Under the pieces are notes generated by a model. The model did no database searches. It saw nothing but the letters and a program-made list of their open reading frames with translations, and was not told the origin of the DNA. Shown in pieces: positions 17,087 through 26,273 of a stretch of DNA of 64,000 nt. The position numbers were made by a program, and so were the translations under genes. Origin of the DNA: Microscilla marina ATCC 23134. Its GTDB lineage: Bacteria; Bacteroidota; Bacteroidia; Cytophagales; Microscillaceae. The stretch's first letter is position 1, and each line of letters starts with the position of its first letter. The stretch spans positions 62,001 through 126,000 of the forward strand of contig NZ_AAWS01000010.1 of NCBI RefSeq assembly GCF_000169175.1, given 5' to 3'.

Positions 17087-18724
17087 ATGCACAAACACGC
17101 TAACAACCAGGAGAAAAGCGCAGGTATAAGCAAAAATAATATTATACCAGCCGATGCAAAAACTACCAAGCAAAGCGGTTTACCTCCTATACAAACTAAA
17201 GAGGGCAGTAAGCCTCCTATTCAAGCAAAACAACGTCCTATACAACGTAATAAGGGCAATGGAAAAAGTAATGGCAATGCAAACGAAGCTCAGGTAAAAG
17301 CCAATGTGAGCTCAATCATGGGAGTCGATGTTACTGGCACTCAGGTAAACTACAACTCTAGTAAGCCTACTCAAATGAAAGCGGAAGCTTATGCCCAAGG
17401 CAATACAGTGGAAATAGCTCCAGGCAAAGAGAAACACTTGGGGCACGAGCTTGCCCATATAGGGCAACAGGCTCAAGGAAGAGTAAAGCCAACTGTACAA
17501 GCCAACAATGGTGGGGTAAATATTAATGATGACCCCAAGCTAGAAAAAGAAGCAGACGTGATTGGTGATAAGGCGATGCAAATGAAAGGGCAGCAAAACC
17601 AACCAATATCCAGCAGCAGCATAATATCGTCTGGGAGTTCTCCAGTATTGCAAGGAAAGTTTATAGGTGATTTGGCTGATAAGCTACCTATGGATGTGGT
17701 GAATCTATTGAAGGCAGCGGGTTATGAAGGTGTGTCAGTGATGAAAATTATAAATGCATCTAAGGCTTCAACAGACTACGCTACCATAGACGATTTGGCA
17801 AGTGAGTTAGGCTTGACAAAAACCCAGAAGTCATCATCTAAGAAAGACGAGGTAGTAAGTAAGCCTAAGTCTGTAAGTAAACCATTGCCTAAGAAAGACG
17901 AGGTAGTAAGTAAGCCTAAGCCTGTAAGTAAACCATTGCCTAAGAAAGATGAGGTAGTAAGTAAGCCTGAGCCTGTAAGTAAATCAGCTCCAGTCAAGAA
18001 AAAGGATAGCCCTCCACCGATTAAACAAGGTATACTAGGAGTACCTAAGTCTTTTTATCAAAACAAAAAAACATCTCTTGAGCATGTGACCAAAGATGTG
18101 TTAACTGCGTTACTCCCTTCTTATTTGCCAGATGTGGAAGATCGGCAAACAGTTTTAGATTTTTGGGAAATGTTTGAAACTGAAGACAGCACTTCTTTTC
18201 AAAGTATACCTCAATTGATAGCGTTTGCACTAGGCAACGACAAAGCCAATGAGTCTAAGAAGTATGTAAGTGAACAAAATGCCAAAAGTGCACCTGACTC
18301 TGGGACAACAGGTGTCAGCTCCTCGTTAGAAAGGGCAGATGGCAGAAATCCAGAGCAGATTAAACTATCTAATGGTTTTCATGGTTGGGGAGGTAGCATG
18401 TCTATTGACCATGCCCGCTCTTGGGTTATTAATGTGTGGAATAAGAAAAAGACATCAGAAAAAGCTGGTTGGCTTCAGGACTGGAAAGCCCAAACAAGTT
18501 CGAGCTCTGAGCAAGTGCCCTATGTAGCCACAGGTTGGACATCGCAAAAAGGAGGAACTACTTATAAAATAAGTGTACCTATGAAAATAGGTAATCCGAG
18601 AGTTACACCAGAAGTTTTTTTTAATGCAGATGATATTATGGATGCTACCATCATTTGTATATCAGGACGCGATGAGGTGGTGTTTCTAACAGGAATACCT
18701 TGGAAATATATCACTGCGCCTTAA
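17087..18724 (+). CDS. DUF4157 (eCIS core) protein with a C-terminal ADP-ribosyltransferase toxin-like domain
   Basis: A 545-residue predicted effector, counted from ATG 17087 (a TTG three codons earlier is less likely). Residues 1-60 are disordered and Gln/Lys/Pro-rich (PPIQ, PIQAKQRPIQR). Residues about 66-167 are DUF4157, the eCIS core domain, with the zinc-protease-like HELAH at 120-124. Three 17-residue repeats (KKDEVVSKPKPVSKPLP) form a linker at 252-302. The last 130 residues resemble the R-S-E ADP-ribosyltransferase toxins (heat-labile enterotoxin, pertussis S1): Arg416 in ERADGRNPEQI, NGFHGWGG, the STS-like strand YVATGW (479-484) and Glu530 in DEVVFLTGIPWKYI, which parallels the toxin EQEVSALGGIP. 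DUF4157 proteins are known cargo of contractile injection systems; no sheath or tube genes lie in this window. No immunity gene is seen. Transferase activity is inference from motifs. Confidence 0.82.
   Translation: MHKHANNQEKSAGISKNNIIPADAKTTKQSGLPPIQTKEGSKPPIQAKQRPIQRNKGNGKSNGNANEAQVKANVSSIMGVDVTGTQVNYNSSKPTQMKAEAYAQGNTVEIAPGKEKHLGHELAHIGQQAQGRVKPTVQANNGGVNINDDPKLEKEADVIGDKAMQMKGQQNQPISSSSIISSGSSPVLQGKFIGDLADKLPMDVVNLLKAAGYEGVSVMKIINASKASTDYATIDDLASELGLTKTQKSSSKKDEVVSKPKSVSKPLPKKDEVVSKPKPVSKPLPKKDEVVSKPEPVSKSAPVKKKDSPPPIKQGILGVPKSFYQNKKTSLEHVTKDVLTALLPSYLPDVEDRQTVLDFWEMFETEDSTSFQSIPQLIAFALGNDKANESKKYVSEQNAKSAPDSGTTGVSSSLERADGRNPEQIKLSNGFHGWGGSMSIDHARSWVINVWNKKKTSEKAGWLQDWKAQTSSSSEQVPYVATGWTSQKGGTTYKISVPMKIGNPRVTPEVFFNADDIMDATIICISGRDEVVFLTGIPWKYITAP
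17840..17992 (+). repeat. Three tandem 51-bp repeats inside the effector gene
   Basis: Copies start at 17840, 17891 and 17942. The first two differ by one base in the SKPK(S/P)V codon; the third drifts at its end. They encode the 17-residue Lys/Pro/Val linker units between the DUF4157 and toxin-like domains. High DNA identity suggests recent expansion by slippage or recombination. Confidence 0.9.
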
Positions 18725-18749
18725 TATTTAGAATTACATCAAGATTTTG

Positions 18750-18783
18750 AAACAGGCTCAAAGCCTGTTTTTATTTTATAATT
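18750..18783 (+). terminator. Rho-independent terminator after the effector gene
   Basis: A perfect 9-bp stem (AAACAGGCT, 18750-18758, against 18762-18770) with a 3-base loop and a T-rich tail, 26 bases after the stop. Confidence 0.85.
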
Positions 18784-18890
18784 AATAACTAAATTTTTAG
18801 TTGTTAAAATACATTACTTTCAAATATAATTTGTAAATTTGTTTATTGAGTCTTTGATCGTGAACAACAGTACACTATCAATTACTAATT

Positions 18891-18940
18891 GACTAATTCA
18901 TAATTTGCTGAAAGTAAGTATACTATGAATAATTAGTTAG
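18891..18940. repeat. Recurring spacer motif TGAAAGTAAGTATACTATGA, copy 2
   Basis: The core at 18909-18928 differs from copy 1 by A/G and a final dinucleotide. It is framed by ACTAATT (18892-18898) and AATTAGT (18931-18937), a different pair of inverted arms from copy 1, so the core is conserved while the arms keep only their pairing. It lies about 95 bases before the next gene start (19023). Confidence 0.6.
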
Positions 18941-19022
18941 AAGCTTATAGCGTAGGGTGCCCTTGAAGCTCGCCCCTGTAAAAGCTATTGACTATTTCTT
19001 TAACACCCAAATATACAAACCA

Positions 19023-19403
19023 ATGAAGATACCCTCTTTAATGAAAGTAAATAAGCACAAACGCTTTAACTTTGAACCCCGTTATTATGACCCTATCAAG
19101 GAACGCATTGATGAAAAAATAGCCGAAGTACGTCGCGAAAACGGAGGTGATGATACCCAAGCAAGCTATTCGGCTCGAATCTCTGATGCATTTAATTCAC
19201 GCCAGCGCAAAAGCCAGGGCTCCAGTACTACCCGTTTGTTCTTTATCTTTATATTGGCAGCTATAGGTTTTACTTATGTGTTGTTTGGGGATGCTAAAAT
19301 AAGTATTGGCAACATTGACCTGCCTTATGGTGAGTTTGCTCCTTTTTTGTTAGTAATAGCCGCCATAGGCTATATTTTTATGAGATTAAAGAAAAAATCT
19401 TAA
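19023..19403 (+). CDS. Small membrane protein upstream of mutL, unknown function
   Basis: A 126-residue protein, started at ATG 19023 because the earlier GTG (18957) would add a poor, unconserved-looking N-terminus. The N-terminal half is soluble and charged, with the pattern HKRFNFEPRYYDPIKERI followed by EKIAEVRREN; this is familiar from conserved Bacteroidota proteins of unknown function found next to mutL and rhomboid genes. Two membrane helices follow (about 73-92 and 104-121) with a short Lys-rich end, giving a hairpin in the inner membrane. The 184-bp gap to mutL leaves co-transcription open. Confidence 0.75.
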   Translation: MKIPSLMKVNKHKRFNFEPRYYDPIKERIDEKIAEVRRENGGDDTQASYSARISDAFNSRQRKSQGSSTTRLFFIFILAAIGFTYVLFGDAKISIGNIDLPYGEFAPFLLVIAAIGYIFMRLKKKS

Positions 19404-19587
19404 TCCAGGAAGAGCTACGAACATTTTAAATAAAAAGCTTGTTATGGAAGGGTGATTTACACCCAAATGTTTTATATTATAGCAACAAAGTTATTTAAAG
19501 TATTAGTCAATACCTGGCAATGTCTAATAAACCAATAGACTAAACCAGCGCCAGTAAACTGCCCAATGAGGGCTGAGGTTTGTTTTT

Positions 19588-21540
19588 ATGGAAGATATCA
19601 TTCAATTATTGCCCGACTCTATAGCCAACCAAATAGCTGCCGGAGAGGTAGTGCAACGCCCTGCATCGGTAGTCAAAGAACTCATGGAAAATGCTATAGA
19701 TGCCAAGAGCCGCAATGTAAAAGTGATTATCAAAGATGCGGGCAAAATTTTGATCCAAGTGGTAGACGATGGCTGTGGTATGTCAGAAACCGATGCTCGT
19801 TTGAGTTTTGAAAGGCACGCTACTTCAAAGATACGCTCTTCCGACGATTTGTTCTCTATATACACGATGGGGTTTCGGGGCGAAGCCCTTGCCTCTATAG
19901 CGGCAGTGGCCGAGGTAGAGCTCAAAACCAAGCGTGAACAAGACGAGTTAGGAGTGTTTTTGTGTATGGCAGCTTCTCAGCTCAAGACCCAGGAAGCCAA
20001 CGCTTGCCAACATGGAACCTCGATAGCTGTAAAAAACCTGTTCTTTAATGTGCCTGCCCGCAAAAATTTTTTGAAGTCAAACGCAGTAGAAATGCGTCAT
20101 ATATTAGACCAGTTTCACCGCATTGCCCTGGCTTATCCTGAGGTTAATTTTTCTCTGTATCACAACGATACTGAAGTGTATAACCTCTATGCGGGTAAAA
20201 TGGTCAACCGCATTACTGCCATCTTTGGCAAAAACTACCGCGATAAACTCGCTTTTTGCCAGGAAGATACCCCATTGATTAAGATAAAAGGGTATATAGG
20301 CAAACCCGAAAATGCCAAAAAAACCAGGGGAGATCAGTTCTTCTTTGTCAACAACCGTTACATACGCCACGGCTACCTGCACCACGCAGTCATGGGCGCC
20401 TTTGAAGGGTTGATTGCCTCAGACATGCATCCGTTTTATGTATTGTTTATAGACATAGACCCTGTGCATATTGATATAAATGTGCATCCCACCAAAACCG
20501 AGATCAAGTTTGATGATGAACGTACCATATACGCCATTATTCAGGCGGCTGTAAAAAAATCGTTAGGAAGCCATAACTTGACGCCTACGCTTGATTTTCA
20601 GACCAACGTAAACCTTGATCCTACTTTGCCGCAAAGACAACAATTCCCCAACTCAGATACTTCGGCTTTTGAAAGTGGTGGTGAAAAGGGAGGCAGTTCT
20701 TCATCAAGTGGTTATACTTCGTCGAGACCATACGAAAAAAGTCCACAGGAAAAAAGAAACCTGTCAAACTGGCAGAAAATATACGAAGGGTTGGAAAAAA
20801 AGGCAATAGAAGAGAACTCACCTGACACTTTTGACTTTGACAAAGAGTTAAAAGGAGAAACCTCTGAACAAACCCTCACTTTTGAAAGTAATGCAAACAA
20901 TTTGGGCAAGCAACCCAGAGAAGAAGGAAAGGGGTTGGAAGCCAAACCTTCGGGCGAACGTCCAAGCTTTCAGGTGAATAATCAGTACATTATTACCCCA
21001 GTACGCTCTGGGCTGATGATGATAGACCAACAGGCTGCCCACGAAAGAGTATTGTATGACAAGTTTGTAGTCTCTCTCAAAAATGATAATGGAACAGCCC
21101 AACAATTGCTCTTTCCTACCACCGTATCGTTGCAACCTGCCGATTTCCAATTGGTATTGGAAATAGAAACCGAAATTCGTAATTTAGGCTTTATATTTGA
21201 ACTTTTGCCAGACAACCGCCTCGAAATAAGAGGAGTTCCGGCGGATATAACCAATGAGAATGAACAAGAGCTGTTCGAAGGATTTATTGAGCAGTTTAAA
21301 AACTACCAGGCAACCCTCAAAGTGGAACGTGAAACACTACTGGCGCGTTCGTTGGCAAAACGATCAGCCATTAGAACAGGAGCTAAATTGACGGCTATAG
21401 AGATGAATTTACTGGTTGATCAGTTGTTTGCCTCTTCTAACCCCAACTACACTCCTGATGGTCGCCCCACACTTGTAATGTTGCCCTTGGATAAGATGAA
21501 AGATTTTTTTGAAAAACCAGATTTTTTATGGGAAACTTAA
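19588..21540 (+). CDS. mutL: DNA mismatch repair protein MutL
   Basis: A 650-residue GHKL ATPase that couples MutS mismatch recognition to strand removal. N-terminal motifs are complete: LPDSIANQIAAGEVVQRP, ENAIDAKSRNV, DDGCGM, RHATSKI and GFRGEALASIAAVAEV. A Ser/Gly/Lys-rich linker (about 350-455) leads to the C-terminal dimerisation domain. There the endonuclease motif DQHA(x)2E(x)4E reads DQQAAHERVLYD and the zinc-site motif CPHGRP reads TPDGRP, so key metal ligands are absent and nicking activity is doubtful. The stop overlaps the start of the rhomboid gene by 13 bp, so the two are coupled. Confidence 0.96.
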   Translation: MEDIIQLLPDSIANQIAAGEVVQRPASVVKELMENAIDAKSRNVKVIIKDAGKILIQVVDDGCGMSETDARLSFERHATSKIRSSDDLFSIYTMGFRGEALASIAAVAEVELKTKREQDELGVFLCMAASQLKTQEANACQHGTSIAVKNLFFNVPARKNFLKSNAVEMRHILDQFHRIALAYPEVNFSLYHNDTEVYNLYAGKMVNRITAIFGKNYRDKLAFCQEDTPLIKIKGYIGKPENAKKTRGDQFFFVNNRYIRHGYLHHAVMGAFEGLIASDMHPFYVLFIDIDPVHIDINVHPTKTEIKFDDERTIYAIIQAAVKKSLGSHNLTPTLDFQTNVNLDPTLPQRQQFPNSDTSAFESGGEKGGSSSSSGYTSSRPYEKSPQEKRNLSNWQKIYEGLEKKAIEENSPDTFDFDKELKGETSEQTLTFESNANNLGKQPREEGKGLEAKPSGERPSFQVNNQYIITPVRSGLMMIDQQAAHERVLYDKFVVSLKNDNGTAQQLLFPTTVSLQPADFQLVLEIETEIRNLGFIFELLPDNRLEIRGVPADITNENEQELFEGFIEQFKNYQATLKVERETLLARSLAKRSAIRTGAKLTAIEMNLLVDQLFASSNPNYTPDGRPTLVMLPLDKMKDFFEKPDFLWET

Positions 21541-22496
21541 CGCCTATAGTAAGAGGCTTGCTAATAATTAATGTATTTGTATTTTTTGCTGACTCGTTCA
21601 TCAGTAAAGATGCTTTAAGTATATATGGAACGTTGTGGTATGTCGAGTTTCCAGAATTCAAACCTTGGCAATTACTCACCCACATGTTTTTACATGCCGA
21701 CTTTTTTCACCTGTTGGGCAACATGATGGGGCTTTTCTTTTTTGGCCCTTGGTTAGAACAGAATTGGGGAGCACGTAATTTCTTTATTTTTTACTTTGCT
21801 TGTGGTTTTGGTGGAGCTGCTTTTCAAATGGTTTCATTTAATCAAACCTATTCAGATATACATCCGAAAATAGAAGCGTCTCAAAAAGAGATTAAAACCC
21901 ACCATAAGGCGATTTTGTATGTTAAGAAAAATCCTACACCAAAAGCCTATGCAGAATATTTGAAAAAATATTCACCAGAAATTTATAAAAAAGAGCAAGA
22001 CTTCTTAAAGAGTGCTTTTGCAGCTTGGAACACTTCTCTAGAGCTTGAAAAAAAGGATACATCCAATTTAGATGAAGCAGCAAAACAAGTTTTGTTGAAA
22101 CAGAAATCTTTTAAAGAACATTTTGTAACCCAAATTAAAAGGGGAGCTAGTAATAGAGAGAAGGAATTTAAGCAACAGTACTCCAAAATGTCAGATAAAT
22201 ATACTTGGTGGAGGTCGCAAGGTTACGGTTTGAAAATGTTAGGAGCCTCAGGTGCCATCTTCGGTATTTTGATAGCTTTTGCTTTGTTCTTCCCGAATGT
22301 GAAAATGATGCTGTTGTTTTTCCCGGTGCCCATCAAAGCCAAGTATTTTGTGGCAATATATATGGTTTTCACCCTTTATGCAGCAGGAGGTGGCAATGTA
22401 GGGATGGCAAACGTGGCACACCTTGCACACTTAGGCGGGGCAATTGTTGGCTTTATCCTGGCCAGGTTTTGGTTATGGAAATATAAATATAACTAA
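21528..22496 (+). CDS. Rhomboid intramembrane serine protease with a large loop insert
   Basis: A 322-residue rhomboid. The hydrophobic core includes the first helix (IVRGLLIINVFVFFADSF), HMFLHADFFHLLGNMMGLFFFG, the GxSG serine motif GASGAIFG with Ser241 and the helix-six motif AHLGGAIVG with His301, the Ser-His dyad. Between the third and fourth helices (about 106-232) lies a highly charged, helical, Lys/Glu-rich insert of about 125 residues, far longer than the short loop of E. coli GlpG. In the known topology this loop is extracytoplasmic and next to the active site. The gene overlaps mutL by 13 bp and is followed by a second rhomboid. Confidence 0.9.
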   Translation: MGNLTPIVRGLLIINVFVFFADSFISKDALSIYGTLWYVEFPEFKPWQLLTHMFLHADFFHLLGNMMGLFFFGPWLEQNWGARNFFIFYFACGFGGAAFQMVSFNQTYSDIHPKIEASQKEIKTHHKAILYVKKNPTPKAYAEYLKKYSPEIYKKEQDFLKSAFAAWNTSLELEKKDTSNLDEAAKQVLLKQKSFKEHFVTQIKRGASNREKEFKQQYSKMSDKYTWWRSQGYGLKMLGASGAIFGILIAFALFFPNVKMMLLFFPVPIKAKYFVAIYMVFTLYAAGGGNVGMANVAHLAHLGGAIVGFILARFWLWKYKYN

Positions 22497-22687
22497 CAAT
22501 ACGTGTGATGTTTTCGTTATTCTCATGAGGGGCGTAAAAAATGTAGGGTTCTATTTTCTCTGCAAATTGTACAAATACTTGAAAAATAACGATATAAAAT
22601 GATTATTTTACAAACCCAACAGCTAGAAGCGCAAAAGCCTCTTTCTAACACTTATGAATGCTAAAAAAAAATTAAAGAGATAATACA

Positions 22688-23590
22688 ATGTTAAACGACC
22701 TTAAAAATGCTTTTCGTAAACCCAATAATGCCCTGACGCAGATTATTATTATTAATGTGATTGGGTGGGTAGCTATCAATCTTATTTATGTAATTAGCCC
22801 GTCATTTTTCAAAACTTTCAGCAAGTTTTTATTCGTGTCTGGGTCACTGACTGAGCTGATGTTTCACCCTTGGACGGTGCTTACCTATGCGTTTTCTCAC
22901 CATGACTTGCTACATATTGTATTCAATATGTTGACACTTTACTGGTTTGGGATGTTGGTATCTGAGTATTTGAACAGTAAGCGACTTATTTCCCTGTATG
23001 TATTGGGTGCTTTGGCGGGTGCAGTATCTTATATATTGATTTACAATTTCTTCCCTGGAGCAAAAACAGGGATGGGAGGCACAATGCTAGGAGCCTCAGG
23101 AGCTGTGTTTGCGGTAGTAGTAGGGGCAGCTACATTAATGCCTAACTACTCTTTTCACCTTATTTTTATAGGACCTGTAAGAATCAAATACATTGCAGCT
23201 TTATTGGTATTGTTGTCGGTGTTTCAACTAAGAGGCATGAATGCAGGTGGGCAAGTGGCTCATTTAGGCGGTGCTTTGATGGGATACTTGTTTGTAGTTT
23301 CATTGAATCGTGGTACAGACTTAGGTGGTTGGATTCACTACATTATAGATGGCTTTACTGGTTTGTTTCGAAAGAAGTCTAAAATGAAAGTGACTTATCG
23401 CAGCAAAGTAGCCGCCAACGCCGGAACAAACTATGCCAATGCCAATCGTAACTCGGTAAACGCAGGCAATGGCACTCCTGATCAGGCAGAGATTGACGCC
23501 ATACTAGATAAGATTTCTGAGTCGGGGTATGAGAGTTTGTCCAAAGAAGAAAAGCAACAACTTTTTAACGCAAGTAAAAAAGAAAAATAA
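22688..23590 (+). CDS. Rhomboid intramembrane serine protease (second copy)
   Basis: A 300-residue rhomboid without the loop insert of its neighbour. Helices start at about residue 17; HHDLLHIVFNMLTLYWFG, the serine motif GASGAVFAV (Ser137) and VAHLGGALMGY (His192) give the catalytic dyad. About 95 residues follow the last helix: a basic stretch (FRKKSKMKVTYRSKV), an Ala/Asn-rich linker and the helix AEIDAILDKISESGYESLSK, a tail also seen in other Bacteroidota rhomboids. Substrates cannot be predicted. A 191-bp spacer without clear signals separates it from the first rhomboid. Confidence 0.92.
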   Translation: MLNDLKNAFRKPNNALTQIIIINVIGWVAINLIYVISPSFFKTFSKFLFVSGSLTELMFHPWTVLTYAFSHHDLLHIVFNMLTLYWFGMLVSEYLNSKRLISLYVLGALAGAVSYILIYNFFPGAKTGMGGTMLGASGAVFAVVVGAATLMPNYSFHLIFIGPVRIKYIAALLVLLSVFQLRGMNAGGQVAHLGGALMGYLFVVSLNRGTDLGGWIHYIIDGFTGLFRKKSKMKVTYRSKVAANAGTNYANANRNSVNAGNGTPDQAEIDAILDKISESGYESLSKEEKQQLFNASKKEK

Positions 23591-23678
23591 ACGCTGGAAA
23601 TGTTACATTCTAACTACTTCTCTCGTAATTGGTATTATATAACATAGCGTATTTATTACAACCATTAAACACAAAAGT

Positions 23679-23948
23679 ATGAGCAGTAAATCTTGGCTAG
23701 GGTTTGTAACAGGAGTTGCTATAGGCGCAACTGCCGCACTTTTACTGGCACCCCATAAAGGTAAAGACACCCGTAGACGCATTAAAACCAAAGCAAAAGA
23801 CTTAGGGGTAAACATAGACAAAGTAGAGAGCAAAGTAGATGTAGGCATTGATAAAGTGAGTGAGTTGGCACACGCTGCCATGGATAGTCTGGGAAATTAC
23901 ACTACCAGAAAAGCTCAAAAAAAGGATGAGGATGAGAAAGAGGCTTAA
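23679..23948 (+). CDS. YtxH domain-containing protein
   Basis: An 89-residue protein with one Gly/Ala-rich membrane helix at the N-terminus (WLGFVTGVAIGATAALLLAP) followed by the conserved HKGKDTRRRI and an amphipathic helical tail rich in Lys, Asp and Val. This is the YtxH (gas-vesicle-like GvpP) pattern, common in Bacteroidota and Firmicutes and often linked to stress; the molecular function is unknown. It ends at a bidirectional terminator shared with lepA. Confidence 0.85.
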   Translation: MSSKSWLGFVTGVAIGATAALLLAPHKGKDTRRRIKTKAKDLGVNIDKVESKVDVGIDKVSELAHAAMDSLGNYTTRKAQKKDEDEKEA

Positions 23949-23975
23949 GCCAAACTACTTTTAATTTAAATGTAT

Positions 23976-24016
23976 AACAAAAAAGCTCTTAACTTACTGT
24001 TAAGAGCTTTTTTGTT
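23976..24016. terminator. Bidirectional terminator between ytxH-like gene and lepA
   Basis: A perfect 18-bp stem (23976-23993 against 23999-24016) with a 5-base loop; the arms begin and end with A- and T-runs, so it can stop both converging genes. Confidence 0.93.
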
Positions 24017-24044
24017 ATGTAATATTTGTAAGGCCAACAAACGA

Positions 24045-25841
24045 TTATTGGTCAAGTTTAAGTACTGCCATAAAAGCTTCCTGAGGGATCTCTACCCTAC
24101 CTACCTGGCGCATACGTTTCTTTCCTTTTTTCTGCTTTTCCAACAACTTACGCTTACGGGTAATGTCGCCACCATAACACTTGGCAGTTACATTTTTACG
24201 CATTGCTTTGACAGTTTCACGGGCAATAATTTTTGCTCCAATGGCTGCTTGAATAGCAATCTCAAACATTTGGCGTGGCAGTAGTTCGCGTAGTTTTTCG
24301 CACAAGCGCTTGCCCCAGTCATACGCCTTGTCACGGTGCACAATTGCCGACAGCGCATCTACTTTCTCACCATTGAGCAAGATATCGAGTTTTACCATAT
24401 TAGACTGCTGAAATCCTATCAACTCATAATCGAGCGATGCATACCCTCTTGAGATAGTCTTCAAACGGTCAAAGAAATCAAACACAATCTCAGCAAGTGG
24501 CAGTTCAAAAGTCATCTCTACCCGGTCGGAGGTCAGGTAGTTTTGGTTTTTTAGAATTCCACGTTTGTCTATACACAAACTAATCACTGGTCCTACGAAA
24601 TCAGATTTGGTGATAATTTGCGCCTTTACAAAAGGTTCTTCTACATGGTCTATAGTAATTGGTTCGGGCATTTCAGCAGGTGCTTGAACATCTACTGGTT
24701 CTCCCTTTTTGAGGTGGGCTTTGAACTGTACCGAAGGCACAGTAGTAATTACGGTCATATCAAACTCACGTTCCAGGCGTTCCTGAATGATCTCCATGTG
24801 TAACATACCCAAAAAACCACAACGGAAACCAAAGCCCAAGGCTGCCGATGTTTCGGGTTCCCACACCAAAGCAGCATCATTGAGTTGCAACTTTTCCATA
24901 GCCTCGCGCAAGTCTTCAAACTCAGAGGTTTCTACTGGATAAATACCCGCAAATACCATAGGTTTTACATCTTCAAAACCTGCAATAGGTGATTCACTGG
25001 GTTTGTTTACATGGGTAATGGTATCTCCTACTTTTACTTCTTTGGCTTGTTTAATTCCTGAGATAAGGTACCCTACATCGCCTGCTTCTATCATTTTACG
25101 AGGTTCCTGGTCGAGTTTGAGCACACCAATTTCATCAGCAAGGTATTCTTTGCCCGTTGCCATAAACTTTACCTTATCTCCTTTGTTGATCGTGCCATTT
25201 ACTACCCTAAATATTACTTCTACACCACGAAAAGGATTAAACTCAGAGTCAAAAATCAATGCCTGTAGCTCTTTTTCTTTGTCACCTTTGGGTGGGGGTA
25301 CTTTTTTTATAATGGCTTCCAGAATCTTATCTACCCCAGTCCCTTCTTTACCACTTGCTGGAATAATCTCCTCGCGTTCGCAGCCAATTAGATCAATAAT
25401 TTCGTCAGAAACCTCTTCGGGCATAGAGTGAGGCAAGTCAATCTTGTTCAATACTGGAATAATCTCCAGGTCGTTGCCAATGGCAAGATACAGGTTAGAA
25501 ATAGTTTGGGCTTCTATCCCTTGCGACGAGTCTACAATCAAAAGGGCTCCTTCGCATGCCATAATAGAGCGCGAAACTTCATAAGAAAAGTCTACGTGTC
25601 CAGGGGTGTCAATCAGGTTGAGGGTATAATCTTCGCCTTCAAAGTGGAATGTCATCTGAATTGCGTGGCTTTTGATAGTAATGCCTCGCTCACGCTCCAG
25701 ATCCATATTATCTAATACCTGAGCTTGCATATTGCGTCCCGACACAGTTTGGGTGTATTCTAGCAGCCGATCTGCCAAAGTACTTTTTCCGTGGTCAATG
25801 TGGGCAATGATGCAAAAGTTTCTAATATTTTCTTGTTTCAT
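24045..25841 (-). CDS. lepA: Elongation factor 4 (LepA)
   Basis: A 598-residue translational GTPase, the standard length for LepA. The G motifs are [15 protein letters not shown] (G1), RGITIKSHA (G2), [15 protein letters not shown] (G3) and NKIDLP (G4). The LepA-specific C-terminal domain follows, with [20 protein letters not shown] and the final [25 protein letters not shown]-type basic region (here split only for quoting). LepA acts on stalled ribosomes or in subunit assembly. It stands alone on the minus strand and shares a terminator with the ytxH-like gene. Confidence 0.97.
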   Translation of the reverse strand: MKQENIRNFCIIAHIDHGKSTLADRLLEYTQTVSGRNMQAQVLDNMDLERERGITIKSHAIQMTFHFEGEDYTLNLIDTPGHVDFSYEVSRSIMACEGALLIVDSSQGIEAQTISNLYLAIGNDLEIIPVLNKIDLPHSMPEEVSDEIIDLIGCEREEIIPASGKEGTGVDKILEAIIKKVPPPKGDKEKELQALIFDSEFNPFRGVEVIFRVVNGTINKGDKVKFMATGKEYLADEIGVLKLDQEPRKMIEAGDVGYLISGIKQAKEVKVGDTITHVNKPSESPIAGFEDVKPMVFAGIYPVETSEFEDLREAMEKLQLNDAALVWEPETSAALGFGFRCGFLGMLHMEIIQERLEREFDMTVITTVPSVQFKAHLKKGEPVDVQAPAEMPEPITIDHVEEPFVKAQIITKSDFVGPVISLCIDKRGILKNQNYLTSDRVEMTFELPLAEIVFDFFDRLKTISRGYASLDYELIGFQQSNMVKLDILLNGEKVDALSAIVHRDKAYDWGKRLCEKLRELLPRQMFEIAIQAAIGAKIIARETVKAMRKNVTAKCYGGDITRKRKLLEKQKKGKKRMRQVGRVEIPQEAFMAVLKLDQ

Positions 25842-26273
25842 ATATGTGATGCTATATTAGCCAACGACAAACAACATTAGGAATACTATAAGAATAATCT
25901 TTTTGTTTATTCCTTTGCAGTAAAATACATAACAATTAAAAGCTGGCAAATGGTATGTTATGAAAAAGACTACTTACAATTTGGATTAACAAAATTAGTG
26001 ATAAAAATTTATTATCTTGTTATTACACTTAGAGCTTGTTTAAATTTTGTCTTCCGAGCTAAAAATGATGATTTTTTGTGCTGGTGAGCACTGCTTTTCG
26101 GCTAATATTACCAATTTTTTAAACAAGCGCTTACTTTAAAGATGTGGGAACTTGCCAATGTTCAACACTTTTACAGGTGTTTTTATTTTTACTTTTGGGT
26201 ATTACCTGTGTCTCAATTTACCCATTTTATTCTACAACATAAAACATCAAACGAAATTCATTGGAGATAAACT
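25842..26273. other. Divergent intergenic region (432 bp)
   Basis: AT-rich spacer between lepA and the gene at 26274. It contains a MITE-like element at 26032-26130; outside it I see no repeat, RNA or gene. Confidence 0.6.
26032..26130. mobile_element. MITE-like element with GAGCTTGTTTAA ends, copy 2 (99 bp)
   Basis: GAGCTTGTTTAAATTTT at the left matches the reverse complement of the right end (GCGCTTGTTTAAAAAAT) in most positions. TTA flanks both ends as a 3-bp direct repeat. Inside, AGCTAAAAATGATGATTTTTTGTGCT and nearby bases can fold. It shares its ends, but little of its interior, with 12590-12751. Confidence 0.68.

Noticed and set aside
17840-17992. The 51-bp repeats as a non-coding tandem array
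   Set aside because: They stay in the effector frame and encode a regular linker, so they are coding repeats.
17087-18724. A full contractile injection system locus around the DUF4157 gene
   Set aside because: No sheath, tube, baseplate or AAA gene lies in the window; only the single effector-like gene is visible.
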